Shown here piece by piece: positions 6,350-14,956 of a stretch of DNA of 64,000 nt. Source of the stretch: Roseofilum capinflatum BLCC-M114 (GTDB lineage Bacteria > Cyanobacteriota > Cyanobacteriia > Cyanobacteriales > Desertifilaceae); the NCBI RefSeq assembly GCF_030068505.1, contig NZ_JAQOSO010000109.1, positions 1-64,000 on the forward strand, read 5' to 3'. The notes beneath the pieces are model-generated. The model was not told where the DNA came from and made no database searches. It saw only the letters and a program-made list of their open reading frames with translations. A program made the translations under genes and the position numbers. The stretch's first letter is position 1; each line of letters begins with the position of its first letter.

Positions 6350-7123
6350 TTAAGGGAACTGCCGATCGCGCACCTCCTGACTAAAGGTTTTCACCGCATC
6401 AGTAATGGTCTTTTGGAGATTCGTATAGACTTTAGCAAACGGCGGTTGCCAACTGGAGAGTCCTAAAACATCGCTGGTGACCAAAACTTGGCCATCACAG
6501 TGGGGCCCTGCGCCAATGCCAATGGTGGGAATAGGAACAGTTTGAGTAATTTTTTTTGCTAACTCATAAGTGATATTTTCCAGGATAACCGTAAAGGCTC
6601 CAGCTTCCGCAAGGGCGATCGCCTCCTGTAAAATCCTTTCCCCTTCCGCTTCTTCCTTTCCCTGTCTTCGATAACCCTGTCGATGGACAGATTGAGGCGT
6701 TACCCCCACATGACCCACCACCGGAATACCACTTAAACTCAAACGGTGAACCACCTCGATCATTTCCGGATAGCCCCCCTCCAGTTTCACCGCCCCCGCT
6801 TCAGTTTCCTTCAACACCCGACCCGCCGACCTTAAGGCCTGAATGGGGCCTTCCTGATAGCTCATAAACGGCAGATCGCAGACCACCAAAGCCTGTTTTA
6901 CCCCTCGACAGACCGCTTGAGTATGATAAATCATCTGGTCTAGGGTCACCGGTAAGGTAGTCGGGTGACCTAAAGCCACCATCGCTAGAGAATCTCCCAC
7001 TAAAATCAAATCCACTCCAGCTTGATCCAGCAATTGGGCAAATGGATAATCCCAGGCCGTCAGCATCACAAGGGGATGACCTTGATGTTTACGTTTTACT
7101 AATTGGCTGGTTGCGATCGCCAT
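6350..7123 (-). CDS. panB: 3-methyl-2-oxobutanoate hydroxymethyltransferase
   Basis: Ketopantoate hydroxymethyltransferase, 257 residues, first step of pantothenate synthesis: it moves a hydroxymethyl group from 5,10-methylene-tetrahydrofolate to 2-oxoisovalerate. The TIM barrel has the family signatures [33 protein letters not shown] (metal Asp), [11 protein letters not shown] (second metal Asp), AVKLEGG and [15 protein letters not shown]. The later [32 protein letters not shown] contains the active-site loop. The length is typical. Cytoplasmic. It seems to be transcribed alone or with the glycosyltransferase gene downstream. Confidence 0.97.
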   Translation of the reverse strand: MAIATSQLVKRKHQGHPLVMLTAWDYPFAQLLDQAGVDLILVGDSLAMVALGHPTTLPVTLDQMIYHTQAVCRGVKQALVVCDLPFMSYQEGPIQALRSAGRVLKETEAGAVKLEGGYPEMIEVVHRLSLSGIPVVGHVGVTPQSVHRQGYRRQGKEEAEGERILQEAIALAEAGAFTVILENITYELAKKITQTVPIPTIGIGAGPHCDGQVLVTSDVLGLSSWQPPFAKVYTNLQKTITDAVKTFSQEVRDRQFP

Positions 7124-7423
7124 TTACGATTACCCTTATGTCACAATTAAAGAAAGGAACCCTGGGCCAGTCTATGGAGTTTTCCCAGAAGCCCTTCTTA
7201 TTTTAGAAGTTTTTGCCCCTCCTGGGAAAAAGGCTTGACTCTCTTGCCCTCCAATTCTAAAGAGATCCTTAACTTTCTGAGAAAATCCTGTAATTTTCCG
7301 GGCAAGTGCTGTAGTTAGCAATTAAAGACGCTTCAGTGCTGACACGGGGAATGATAAGATCTCCAGGGTTAGCAGGGTTTATGCGCTTCAATTGTCTTTC
7401 TTTTGCTCAGTGGAAATCTACCT
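7124..7423. other. Divergent intergenic region panB / DUF928
   Basis: 300 bases between divergent genes, presumably holding both promoters. A 16-codon frame starting ATG at 7381 ends at 7431, overlapping the DUF928 start at 7424. It could be an upstream leader, but nothing else supports it. No strong hairpin or repeat was found. Confidence 0.4.
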
Positions 7424-8221
7424 ATGTTTGACTTCCTTTCTTTATCCTCAACCTTATGCCGACGGTGTATGGCGATCGCCACTATTTCCTCCTTAGTTGG
7501 TTTATCCTTAAACTTGGATGGATCGCCCACATTCGCCCAGCCCTCTTCAGAAGGTGAACAAGTGGTCTATGTTCCCCAACAGCAAAACTGGGAAGAGCCA
7601 CCTCCGGGTCTCCCAGGCCGTCGCGGTGCTGCGGGGAGTCGTACCGGCTGCGTGGGAACTGCCAATCATGACTATCAACCCTTGACTTCCTTAGTGCCCA
7701 TTAATGTCTTTGGTCTGACCACTCAAGCTTCTCCTACCCTGTATTTCTATGTTCCTCCCAATCAAGTAGACCTTGCGGAGTTGGTTTTGGAGGATGAAAT
7801 GGGTAATCGGATTGATAAAGCAAAATTAGCTCTAAAACAACAGTCCGGATTGGTCGCGGTTAATCTCGCTGACTTACCCAATTCACCGACCTTGGAGGTT
7901 AATCAGGTCTATGCTGTCTCTTTCCAATTGAACTGCCATGGACAATGGGTTGATTATGTGACGACAGGGATCAAACGGATTCCGCTAGAGGCAACCCAAC
8001 AACAAGAAGTAGGAGAAGGGGCGATCGCCGATAAAATTCGCTTCTATACCCAAAATGGCATCTGGTATGACCTCCTACAAACCCTCATCGAAGCTTATCC
8101 CCATAACCCTAACATTCCCCTGAACTTAAATACCCTATTTGCGGCTCAGGAAATCGAACTTCAACATCTATTACCCGTTATTAATCCTTCCCAGCCAAAA
8201 GTTCTCAGTTTAAGCCAATAG
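7424..8221 (+). CDS. DUF928 domain exported protein
   Basis: About 265 residues from ATG 7424 (MFDFLSLSS). A TTG 21 bases upstream is a weaker start. The N-terminus is hydrophobic up to a likely cleavage after SPTFAQP, so the protein is exported. DUF928 signatures follow: PPGLPGRRGAAGSRTGC, LTSLVPINVFGLTT, then a beta-rich domain (LYFYVPP, LVLEDEMGN, LEVNQVYAVSFQLNCHGQW). The family is almost confined to cyanobacteria and is often found with CHAT-TPR proteins. Its function is unknown. Two Cys residues (RTGC and LNC) may form a disulfide in the periplasm. Confidence 0.88.
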   Translation: MFDFLSLSSTLCRRCMAIATISSLVGLSLNLDGSPTFAQPSSEGEQVVYVPQQQNWEEPPPGLPGRRGAAGSRTGCVGTANHDYQPLTSLVPINVFGLTTQASPTLYFYVPPNQVDLAELVLEDEMGNRIDKAKLALKQQSGLVAVNLADLPNSPTLEVNQVYAVSFQLNCHGQWVDYVTTGIKRIPLEATQQQEVGEGAIADKIRFYTQNGIWYDLLQTLIEAYPHNPNIPLNLNTLFAAQEIELQHLLPVINPSQPKVLSLSQ

Positions 8222-8446
8222 TTCAACTCCCCCCATTCAACTCTTAATCTGATAGTGGGTATATATCCGACTGAGGCTCGAATCAGGCCAGCGATCGCCC
8301 CATTCATAGGTCGGCTGAATAGCATTTTTTGTCTATTTAGTCAAGACTGGGAGACTTTTATTAAATTTTTGTAACTTAGGCTACGGTTTAACCTTAAATC
8401 AGTTATCTTAAAAGAAAGCACCTTTACCTTATCGAAGCTAAAAAAA

Positions 8447-8608
8447 ATGTTTACCATGAACAAAAAACGTCAAAAACTCCAAGAAGCGGCACAAGCCCAT
8501 AAAGACAACCTACGGAAAAACTTACAGCACAGATTAGAAGTTGCTCGCACGAAAGGCGATATGTCTTTAGTCCGTCAGCTAGAAGCTGAAGCTGACTATC
8601 TAGGTTAA
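8447..8608 (+). CDS. Small basic conserved protein
   Basis: A 53-residue frame starting MFTMNKKRQKL; a second ATG at 8456 may be the real start. The protein is charged and helical: RQKLQEAAQAHKDNL, HRLEVARTKGD, then VRQLEAEADYLG. The rhythm suggests two amphipathic helices. I recognise its general form as a small protein seen in other cyanobacteria, but no function is known. It has its own upstream spacer and is followed by a strong hairpin terminator (8684-8723), which supports an expressed single-gene unit. Confidence 0.7.
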   Translation: MFTMNKKRQKLQEAAQAHKDNLRKNLQHRLEVARTKGDMSLVRQLEAEADYLG

Positions 8609-8683
8609 AGCTCGATTGTTAGCAATCCCCTGATTCACAATCAAAACTTAATCAACACTGACGCATAACACCTGTAGCTTGTA

Positions 8684-8723
8684 GGGGCGCTTCCTGTCTA
8701 GATATGATAGGAAGCGCCTCTTT
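8684..8723 (+). terminator. Rho-independent terminator
   Basis: GGGGCGCTTCCT (8684-8695) pairs with AGGAAGCGCCTC (8709-8720), followed by TTT. The stem is nearly perfect, with a 13-base loop. It lies 75 bases after the 53-aa gene and should end its transcript. Confidence 0.75.
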
Positions 8724-8841
8724 AGTTCGCCAATGGATTACCAATCCTGAGTTCTCAGCGATACAATAAACCATGAGTTTATCCTAACCACCAAAAACGT
8801 GACAACATGGCTTAATCAAAGAAATATAGCTACCATAGTTT

Positions 8842-8869
8842 ATTGCCTATTCCCCATTCCCCATTCCCT
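8842..8869. repeat. Heptamer tandem repeat (STRR-like)
   Basis: Four tandem heptamers: ATTGCCT, ATTCCCC, ATTCCCC, ATTCCCT. These resemble the short tandemly repeated repetitive sequences known in filamentous cyanobacteria. The array lies 27 bases before the start of the sigma-like gene. Confidence 0.75.
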
Positions 8870-8896
8870 ATTTGCAAGCTTGAGAGCAACAAAGCA

Positions 8897-9595
8897 ATGG
8901 ATTTGCCCCAGTTTCCTGAAACCCAGCATCCCCTAATTGAGTCCCTGGCTCACTACAGCGATCAAGAATTGCTCACCTTATTTCAGCGCCATCCGGAGTC
9001 AGGGCGATACTTTACAGCCATCTTTTGTCGCTATAACCCCATTGTTTATACTCTAATTTCCCATTGGGCGCGATCGCCCGTACAAGCAGATTATCTATTT
9101 GCTTGCACCTGGCGACATATCTACTATGAACTCGGAGGACTCCATTTACATGGAGCCACCCCTCAACCGGGTGAGTCGCCCCTCACCTTACAAAATGCGC
9201 TGATTAACTTCACTGCCTTCTGTATAAACAATATGGAGCTACCTCCAGTTGAATCTATTTATTACAACCTCCAAGAGTGTTCCCCCCCCCTCTGGTGTTA
9301 TGTCGAGCAAGCGATGGATCAATTAGAACCCATCATGCGGTTAATGATTCTGCTCTCTCAGACCTTCCACTGGAGTGAAACCCGGATAGCCGCTTATTTA
9401 CAAGCAGAAGGAGAATCCATTTCTCCCTTCCAGGTAAAAACCCAATTACAACAAGGACTAGCTTCCCTAGAAGCCACCTTACCCACCGATATCCGAACCA
9501 TATACTTCAACGTAAACCCTCAAGCGTCAGGAGCTACTGATGAATCCTTCTCCCCTAACTTTTCACCCACCCCTGAACCGATGCAAACCTTTTAG
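8897..9595 (+). CDS. Divergent sigma-70-like protein
   Basis: 232 residues from ATG 8897 (MDLPQFPETQHP). A longer frame reads through the heptamer repeat and is rejected. The segment YSDQELLTLFQRH...FCRYNPIVYTLISHWARSPVQADYLFACTWRHIYYEL has the helix pattern of sigma region 2. LRLMILLSQTFHWSETRIAAYLQAEGE resembles a weak region 4. Similar proteins in cyanobacteria are labelled sigma-70 family, but the match here is by pattern only. A small single-pass membrane protein gene follows after one base, an arrangement seen for sigma/anti-sigma pairs. Confidence 0.55.
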   Translation: MDLPQFPETQHPLIESLAHYSDQELLTLFQRHPESGRYFTAIFCRYNPIVYTLISHWARSPVQADYLFACTWRHIYYELGGLHLHGATPQPGESPLTLQNALINFTAFCINNMELPPVESIYYNLQECSPPLWCYVEQAMDQLEPIMRLMILLSQTFHWSETRIAAYLQAEGESISPFQVKTQLQQGLASLEATLPTDIRTIYFNVNPQASGATDESFSPNFSPTPEPMQTF

Positions 9596-9596
9596 G

Positions 9597-9803
9597 ATGC
9601 CATCTTCTGCTCGGCTAGAATTTACGCCCCTCTTGTGGGTGATGGTGATCGGATTACTCCTACCCTATTATGGTAGTCTTCCTTTAGGATTACCTGGTCG
9701 GCCGGTCGGGCAGTCCCTCGAAGAACAACTTCAGGAGAGTTTACCCCTGCGTTGTCATATGCAGGCGATCGCCTTGGAACAAGATCGATCCCCTCACTCC
9801 TGA
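9597..9803 (+). CDS. Small single-pass membrane protein
   Basis: 68 residues from ATG 9597, directly after the stop of the sigma-like gene (9593-9595), so the two are coupled. It has one hydrophobic segment (LLWVMVIGLLLPYYGSLPLG) followed by a polar tail with EEQLQESLPLRCHMQA. The start at 9540 would overlap the previous gene by 56 bases and is less likely. It could hold the preceding protein at the membrane, but that is inference from gene order only. Confidence 0.6.
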   Translation: MPSSARLEFTPLLWVMVIGLLLPYYGSLPLGLPGRPVGQSLEEQLQESLPLRCHMQAIALEQDRSPHS

Positions 9804-9854
9804 CCTTCCCTTCTCCTGAAACTCGGTCACAATGCCATAAAATCCTAATTCTGA

Positions 9855-10424
9855 ATGCCTGATCCCTATGCCATCCGTATGGCTCAAATCCAAGATCTTA
9901 AAGGTCTCAGTGACCTCTTAGCTGAATGTTTCCACACTTTCAAAGGGTGGAAAATTTGGTTTCGTTGGTTGAGCCTGTTGGTTCGTTGGGGAATTTATGA
10001 AGATTTGAAACAACGATGGCGCACCGCTTCTCCCTACTATGGTTGTTGGGTAGCTGTGTATCAAGGACACTCAGGCAAACCCGAAGTCAGTCGAGAGCAA
10101 CCAGAGCGGTTAGCGGGAATGGTAGAAGTTTCCTTGCGGTCTTGGTCAGATTGGAGTCAATGGTCTCAATATCCTTATATTTCCAATTTAGCGGTCAAAC
10201 CAGAAGACCGCCATCAAGGGTTAGCTCAACAACTGCTGGAGCATTGTGAACAAACGGCGTTGAAATGGGGATGTGAAGAAATTTATCTTCATGTTTTGGA
10301 GAATAACCATCCTGCGCGGTGTCTCTACTATAAGGTGGGTTATCGTCTGCACCAGGTGGAACTCAGTTGGAGTACCCTGCTGCTGGGGAAACCGAAACGT
10401 CTATTTTTGCAAAAACGTCTCTAA
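9855..10424 (+). CDS. GNAT family N-acetyltransferase
   Basis: 189 residues. The GNAT core is visible: an N-terminal IRMAQIQDLKGLSDLLAECF strand-helix, ISNLAVKPEDRHQGLAQQLLEHCEQTA (motif A, acetyl-CoA pyrophosphate loop with Q-G-L-A), and EEIYLHVLENNHPARCLYYKVGY (motif B). The central insertion around WIWFRWLSLL-like aromatic residues is longer than in RimI. The substrate is unknown. The stop is three bases before the start of the HetZ-family gene, so the two are cotranscribed. Confidence 0.88.
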   Translation: MPDPYAIRMAQIQDLKGLSDLLAECFHTFKGWKIWFRWLSLLVRWGIYEDLKQRWRTASPYYGCWVAVYQGHSGKPEVSREQPERLAGMVEVSLRSWSDWSQWSQYPYISNLAVKPEDRHQGLAQQLLEHCEQTALKWGCEEIYLHVLENNHPARCLYYKVGYRLHQVELSWSTLLLGKPKRLFLQKRL

Positions 10425-10427
10425 GCG

Positions 10428-11564
10428 GTGAGTCTGATGAGCGTTCTGAAACAATTAACAGATGATTGGCGATCGCGTCTTCAAGTTGAATGTTCTGATT
10501 ATTCTCAGGAGGTTCATCAGAGCATTATTGATTGGTTAATCGGAGAAAATCCCGATCGCTTGCTGGATCTTAATTCAGAAGATTGGGAGATTGCCGTAGC
10601 AGCCATGGATTATCGTTATCGAATTTTACAAAAAAGATATTTAGGAGTGCCCCCGGAAGTCGCTTACAAAAAGCTGATGAAGCGGTTAGCCAGCTTATTT
10701 TTAATTCGTAACAAAATTCGCACCTGGGTTGCCTTAAGTCGCGATCGCCAGCGCAGCGTCGTAGATGTGCTTCAAGAAGTAATTCAGGAATTATTACAGA
10801 GCGATCACTACCTCAAACAACAAATGGGATTAATCCAACAGATTACCCCCCAGCGATGGCTCCAAAACACCCTCATTTTAGCCACCTTAGAAGAATATTG
10901 CCTGCGCCCGATCCGCAATCAACCCCTGCTGCTCTATCGGTTTCTGAACTATCTGCGGCGTACCCAGCGCGGAGGAATGACCAATATTCCCACGGGTAAC
11001 TTAGTGCGGCTCATTTCCGAAGAACTGACCTCAGAAGACAGTGACGATCCCATTAGTCTCTTAGATCGGCAGGCGATCGCCGAATACAAAGACACCCAAG
11101 CCTATCTACAACAACAACGTTATCGAAAAGCCGTCGCCAAAGAATTTCAAGCCTACCTCTATGAAACCCTAGGAGAAAAAGCCGCGAATTGGCTGCAATT
11201 CTATCTTCAAGGACGCACCCAAGAAGAAATTTCTACCCTCCTGGATCTCTCAGTTAAACAAGTCTATCGCCTGCGAGAAAAAGTCAGCTATCATGCCATT
11301 CGCATCTTCGCCCTTAAACAGCAACCCGAATTAGTCAGCCATTGGCTAGAAATTTCCTTAGAAGACCACAGTCTAGGCTTAACCCCCAGCCAATGGCAAA
11401 CCTATTGGGACAGCCTTACCCCCACCCAAAAACAGTTACTCGAACTGCTCAAAGAGCAAACCCCACCCCATGAAATTGGCGAAATCTTAAACTGGAAAAC
11501 CACTCAAGTCATAGCAGAATGGAGTAAGCTATACTTAGCCGCCCAATCTCTCCGGAATCCCTAA
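10428..11564 (+). CDS. HetZ-related protein
   Basis: 378 residues from GTG 10428; an ATG nine bases on is an alternative. The C-terminal half contains two helix-turn-helix-like stretches: GRTQEEISTLLDLSVKQVYRLREKVSYHAI and PPHEIGEILNWKTTQVIAEW. The layout and many residues match the HetZ homologue at 28293-29414, for example W-LE-S/G-LE--LGL-P--W near the junction and TQV...W at the end, so the two are paralogues. HetZ is a heterocyst-differentiation regulator in Anabaena. This copy is probably a DNA-binding or sigma-like regulator, but its targets are unknown. It is tightly linked to the GNAT gene. Confidence 0.7.
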   Translation: MSLMSVLKQLTDDWRSRLQVECSDYSQEVHQSIIDWLIGENPDRLLDLNSEDWEIAVAAMDYRYRILQKRYLGVPPEVAYKKLMKRLASLFLIRNKIRTWVALSRDRQRSVVDVLQEVIQELLQSDHYLKQQMGLIQQITPQRWLQNTLILATLEEYCLRPIRNQPLLLYRFLNYLRRTQRGGMTNIPTGNLVRLISEELTSEDSDDPISLLDRQAIAEYKDTQAYLQQQRYRKAVAKEFQAYLYETLGEKAANWLQFYLQGRTQEEISTLLDLSVKQVYRLREKVSYHAIRIFALKQQPELVSHWLEISLEDHSLGLTPSQWQTYWDSLTPTQKQLLELLKEQTPPHEIGEILNWKTTQVIAEWSKLYLAAQSLRNP

Positions 11565-11760
11565 GTGTTTTTACCTTAAATCTCTCAGTTATGCGATCGG
11601 GGTGCAAGTTCTCAAGGGTGCGTCACAATCCTATTAACTAGCCATTAAGCAGCCCTTGGATCGGGAAAATCAGGGCATCGATCCCAGTTGTGCGATCTAC
11701 TTGAATAGATAACTGTCAACACTCAACTATCCCTTACCCTTGCCCAGCGTCCTCATCATT

Positions 11761-12930
11761 ATGCCAGCACCGATCATGAGCTTACCCTCTCCTTCCTTTC
11801 ATTCTTCTTCCACTTCTCATCTGAATATTGACAGCGATCGCATTTTTCCCCTACTCGATCGCGCCCTGTCCTTTGAAGCCTGTTTGTATCATCAAGTGCT
11901 TCCCCTAGCCTTAGAAGGAAGTCGGCTCAGATTAGGGATGGTCGATCCAGAAGATAACAGCGCCCTCAATTATTGCCGTCAAATTCTATCTTACCTGCGA
12001 TGCTCCATTGTGACGCAGAAAATTTCCTCAGATCTACATCAATCGATCCTCAAAGCCTATCTCAATCATATTAGCTCCCAACAACAACCGCCTCCTGCCC
12101 TGCCAGAACTCTCTTCATCCCCAGCTCCCCCCTCTAGATACCAGGGAAATGCGGAATCAGACCATTGGCAAAATCGACCGACGTTAGTCTTAGATGCAGA
12201 CGAGGGACTCAATTTAGTACAGAATGAGGCTCCTGAGTCTGACTCAACGGCTAAACCACCTCCTTCCGTTGCGCCCCTCAAACCGATTAAAGGCTTACCC
12301 GAATTAAACATCCAAGCTCAGTATTTATCCAGTCCAGTAGAAAGACTGGCTACCCTACCCCCCTCCATCCTCTGGCAAGAATTGCTCAGTCGAGTCTTAG
12401 TGGGGGGGATTGGGCGACTATTTTTTGAGCGCCATCCTCACCATGGGCGAGTATTATGGAGCTTAAATGGTGTCGTCCAATCTGTATTAGATAATTTACC
12501 TTTAGACCAGTTTCAGGGCGTGATTCATGAGCTAAAATTACTCAGCCGCTTACCGTTAATTCCGGTGAAAACGGTCAAAGAGGTAGAACTCGAACGGTAT
12601 TATAACCAAGAGCGCTTATTATTACGTTTGCGGGTGATGCCCGGTAAACATGGGGAAGATGCAACGCTGCAAGTGTTGCGAGGAGCTGCGTTGAAATTTC
12701 ACCAACGGCAGCAGATTACGACGATGGGTAGAGATGCTTTGACGATCGCCCAACAGTTACAGAAGAAGTTAAACGATCTGCGCGATCGCGCCCATGGCGA
12801 TACCCAGTTATCGGGCAAAGAATTAGAATCCCTCACCAGCTTAAATCAGATCTTAGTTCATTTAACGGCACAAGTTCAGGATTTACAAGCGTTACGCTCT
12901 GAAAAGTTAAATCAGAAATCCGAGACTTAG
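11761..12930 (+). CDS. MshEN / PilB N-terminus-like protein without motor
   Basis: About 389 residues from ATG 11761; 11776 is another option. The first part (LLDRALSFEACLYHQVLPLALEGSRLRLGMVDPEDNSAL) matches the MshEN domain found at the N-terminus of PilB/GspE secretion ATPases, which binds c-di-GMP in some members. The later part (LLSRVLVGGIGRLFFERHPHHGRVLWSLNGVVQSVL, then LRVMPGKHGEDATLQVLRG) resembles the N2 domain of PilB. No Walker A, Asp box or Walker B motif follows. The C-terminus is a helical coil. It is probably a regulator of type IV pilus or secretion machinery and not a motor. Confidence 0.65.
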   Translation: MPAPIMSLPSPSFHSSSTSHLNIDSDRIFPLLDRALSFEACLYHQVLPLALEGSRLRLGMVDPEDNSALNYCRQILSYLRCSIVTQKISSDLHQSILKAYLNHISSQQQPPPALPELSSSPAPPSRYQGNAESDHWQNRPTLVLDADEGLNLVQNEAPESDSTAKPPPSVAPLKPIKGLPELNIQAQYLSSPVERLATLPPSILWQELLSRVLVGGIGRLFFERHPHHGRVLWSLNGVVQSVLDNLPLDQFQGVIHELKLLSRLPLIPVKTVKEVELERYYNQERLLLRLRVMPGKHGEDATLQVLRGAALKFHQRQQITTMGRDALTIAQQLQKKLNDLRDRAHGDTQLSGKELESLTSLNQILVHLTAQVQDLQALRSEKLNQKSET

Positions 12931-12955
12931 ATCCAATTCAGCCGGATTGGATCTA
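12928..12955 (+). terminator. Hairpin at the stop codon of the MshEN gene
   Basis: TAGATCCAAT (12928-12937) and ATTGGATCTA (12946-12955) form a perfect 10-bp stem with an 8-base loop. The left arm begins with the stop codon itself. No U-run follows, so termination would be weak or the hairpin may protect the 3' end. Confidence 0.5.
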
Positions 12956-12956
12956 A

Positions 12957-13103
12957 TATCAAATCCGCTTGAATACCATAATTAAAAATGTAGGGAGCAA
13001 GATGCTCCCACTCCAGTAATATCAAATAATTGAGGGAGTGCGGGCATCTTGCCCGCTAGTTTAACTCATTTTCATGTCCGCTTGCGGAAACCGGACTTGA
13101 TAT
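12957..13103. mobile_element. MITE-like element, copy A
   Basis: About 147 bases bounded by TATCAAATCCG (12957-12967) and CGGACTTGATA (near 13092-13102), 11-base inverted ends with one mismatch. Inside are two hairpins, GGGAGC/GCTCCC (12993-13009) and GCGGGC/GCCCGC (13040-13056). The same parts occur in reversed order at 34710-34858, so the two copies are inverted relative to each other. There is no coding capacity. Confidence 0.8.
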
Positions 13104-13126
13104 AACGAATTAGCCCAAAGCAGTGA

Positions 13127-13171
13127 AAAACAACTGCCTCCCCTCTATAACCAGAAGGAGGCAGTTGTTTT
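13127..13171. terminator. Bidirectional terminator
   Basis: AAAACAACTGCCTCC (13127-13141) and GGAGGCAGTTGTTTT (13157-13171) form a perfect 15-bp stem with A- and T-rich feet on both sides. It lies between the convergent MshEN gene and CocE-like hydrolase gene and can end transcripts from both. Confidence 0.9.
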
Positions 13172-13266
13172 CGAGCTTATCCTGTAGCCACAGCTATCTT
13201 AGCTCCCCCTCTTCTGAGATATAGTAACAATGACTACGGGGATCGAAGGGAATTGGGAAAAAGAGT

Positions 13267-14898
13267 TTAAAAACTTGATTCTAGGGGTAAGAGGAGTCGG
13301 GAGGGACAAGCGCCACCTGATTGAAGGGTGAAGGTAATCACCTGAGCATCAATTAAACGACTTTGGGCCCCACATTGTCCTGTACCCGGATTCACCGGGT
13401 AAGCAGGGAAACAAGCCCCACTTAAACTTAAACGCAGACTACTGCCAACAGGTAATTGTATACAGGTCGATTGTAAGTGGATTTGTAGGGGGGTTTGGGT
13501 TTGATTGACACAGAGATAGCCTTGGGTAAAGTTATAAACTCGACCATCGGGTTTGACTTCCGAGAGGATGGCGCACAGGTCAAAGCTGTGAGTCGAGGCT
13601 TGGGCATAAACTTCAACGATCGCCTCTCCTAAAATACAGACAGGTTCTGTTAAGGGTTCGCTGGTATAGGTCACGGTATCGGTGCGACATTCGAGTAAGG
13701 AGCGATCGCAAGCTCCAAAGGGACTATACACATGGCCTCCCAAAGCCGGAAACGGTCGCCAGGGGTCATGAACCCAGCGATCTACACTGTCATTAGGGGG
13801 CAGATTTTCGATCAAAAAGCCCTCTTTATCGCTGATATTGGCCAGTCCCGTACTGGAGAGATAATAGGACTTTGGGGAATGGGAGGGCCATTGAGAGAGC
13901 GATCGCCATCGGTTACTTCCCATCTCAAACACCGAAATTGGAGGCATATCCAACCGTCCCGTATCCTGACCCTTGAGAAACTGATTAAACCAATTCACCT
14001 GAATCATATCAATAGGACTCCCGGCGGCCGCCCCATAATCCAATTCTCCCACCTTACGCCCCCAAGGGAGATGGGCCCAGGGGCCGATGATGAGATGTTG
14101 GGGATAACTACTGCGACCAGCCAACTGATGATACCAGCGCAACGTGCCCCGCAAATAGGGATCGAACCAGCCCCCAATATGGAGCATGGGTAAATCCACA
14201 CCATCTAAATTCGGCGATAAGTCTTGCCAATACTCATCCAGTTCCGGATGCTCTAACCACCGGTGATAAAAAGCATCGGGGCAATATTTCCGCAAGGTTT
14301 CATCTAAGCGCGGTTCTCGGCCATGGATGGGAAGATTTCGGGAGGCACTGTAGAGAATTTGATGGGCGATCGCATCTTTTTTTAATCGTGCCGTTTCAGC
14401 CGCTAATTGCAGGGCCCAACCTAAATTACCCGCCAAACAAAAGGCTCCCCCTTCATAGGCCCAATCTGCATATAAATCATAAGCAATCATCGCCGGACAG
14501 AGGGTTTTAAGCGCTTTCGGTTTCCCTGAAGCCGCATACAATTGGGTCATTCCCTGATAAGAAAACCCATACATACCCACCTCTCCCGTACTTCCAGGCA
14601 GTTGGGCCGCCCAATTAATCGTATCAATACCATCTTCGACTTCATGGGTAAACAGGTGAAACTCCCCTTGGGACGTTCCCCGACCGCGCACATCTTGAAT
14701 CACCACAATATAGCCATGGGCCGCATACCATTGGGGGTGAGCATAGACCACCGTCGAGGCAATTTCCCGACCATAGGGTTGCCGCATCAGCAGCACCGGA
14801 TAGGGGCCCTCTCCTTCCGGTTGATAAATATCAGCATCGAGTCTGACTCCATCACGAGCGATCAGGGATGCTGTTTGTTTGGGACGCAGAGTTAACAT
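13267..14898 (-). CDS. CocE/NonD family hydrolase
   Basis: 543-residue serine hydrolase of the CocE / X-Pro dipeptidyl-peptidase S15 family. The nucleophile elbow GMYGFSYQGMTQ (GxSxxG) sits in the N-terminal third. The acid is probably in LHIGGWFDPYLRGTL. The following IIGPWAHLPWG may carry the catalytic His. The C-terminal third is the jelly-roll domain of the family (EPLTEPVCILGEAIVEVYAQ, SFDLCAILSEVKPDGRVYN). There is no signal peptide, so it is cytoplasmic. The substrate, an ester or amide, is unknown. The length is normal. Confidence 0.92.
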   Translation of the reverse strand: MLTLRPKQTASLIARDGVRLDADIYQPEGEGPYPVLLMRQPYGREIASTVVYAHPQWYAAHGYIVVIQDVRGRGTSQGEFHLFTHEVEDGIDTINWAAQLPGSTGEVGMYGFSYQGMTQLYAASGKPKALKTLCPAMIAYDLYADWAYEGGAFCLAGNLGWALQLAAETARLKKDAIAHQILYSASRNLPIHGREPRLDETLRKYCPDAFYHRWLEHPELDEYWQDLSPNLDGVDLPMLHIGGWFDPYLRGTLRWYHQLAGRSSYPQHLIIGPWAHLPWGRKVGELDYGAAAGSPIDMIQVNWFNQFLKGQDTGRLDMPPISVFEMGSNRWRSLSQWPSHSPKSYYLSSTGLANISDKEGFLIENLPPNDSVDRWVHDPWRPFPALGGHVYSPFGACDRSLLECRTDTVTYTSEPLTEPVCILGEAIVEVYAQASTHSFDLCAILSEVKPDGRVYNFTQGYLCVNQTQTPLQIHLQSTCIQLPVGSSLRLSLSGACFPAYPVNPGTGQCGAQSRLIDAQVITFTLQSGGACPSRLLLPLESSF

Positions 14899-14956
14899 AA
14901 TTGCCTAGAAACGTTAGGACTGGAGAACAGTGCAGCCACTACACCTAATAGATAGT

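Noticed and set aside
9540-9596. Upstream start of the small membrane protein
   Set aside because: It would overlap the preceding gene by 56 bases, and the added residues look like shadow of that gene.
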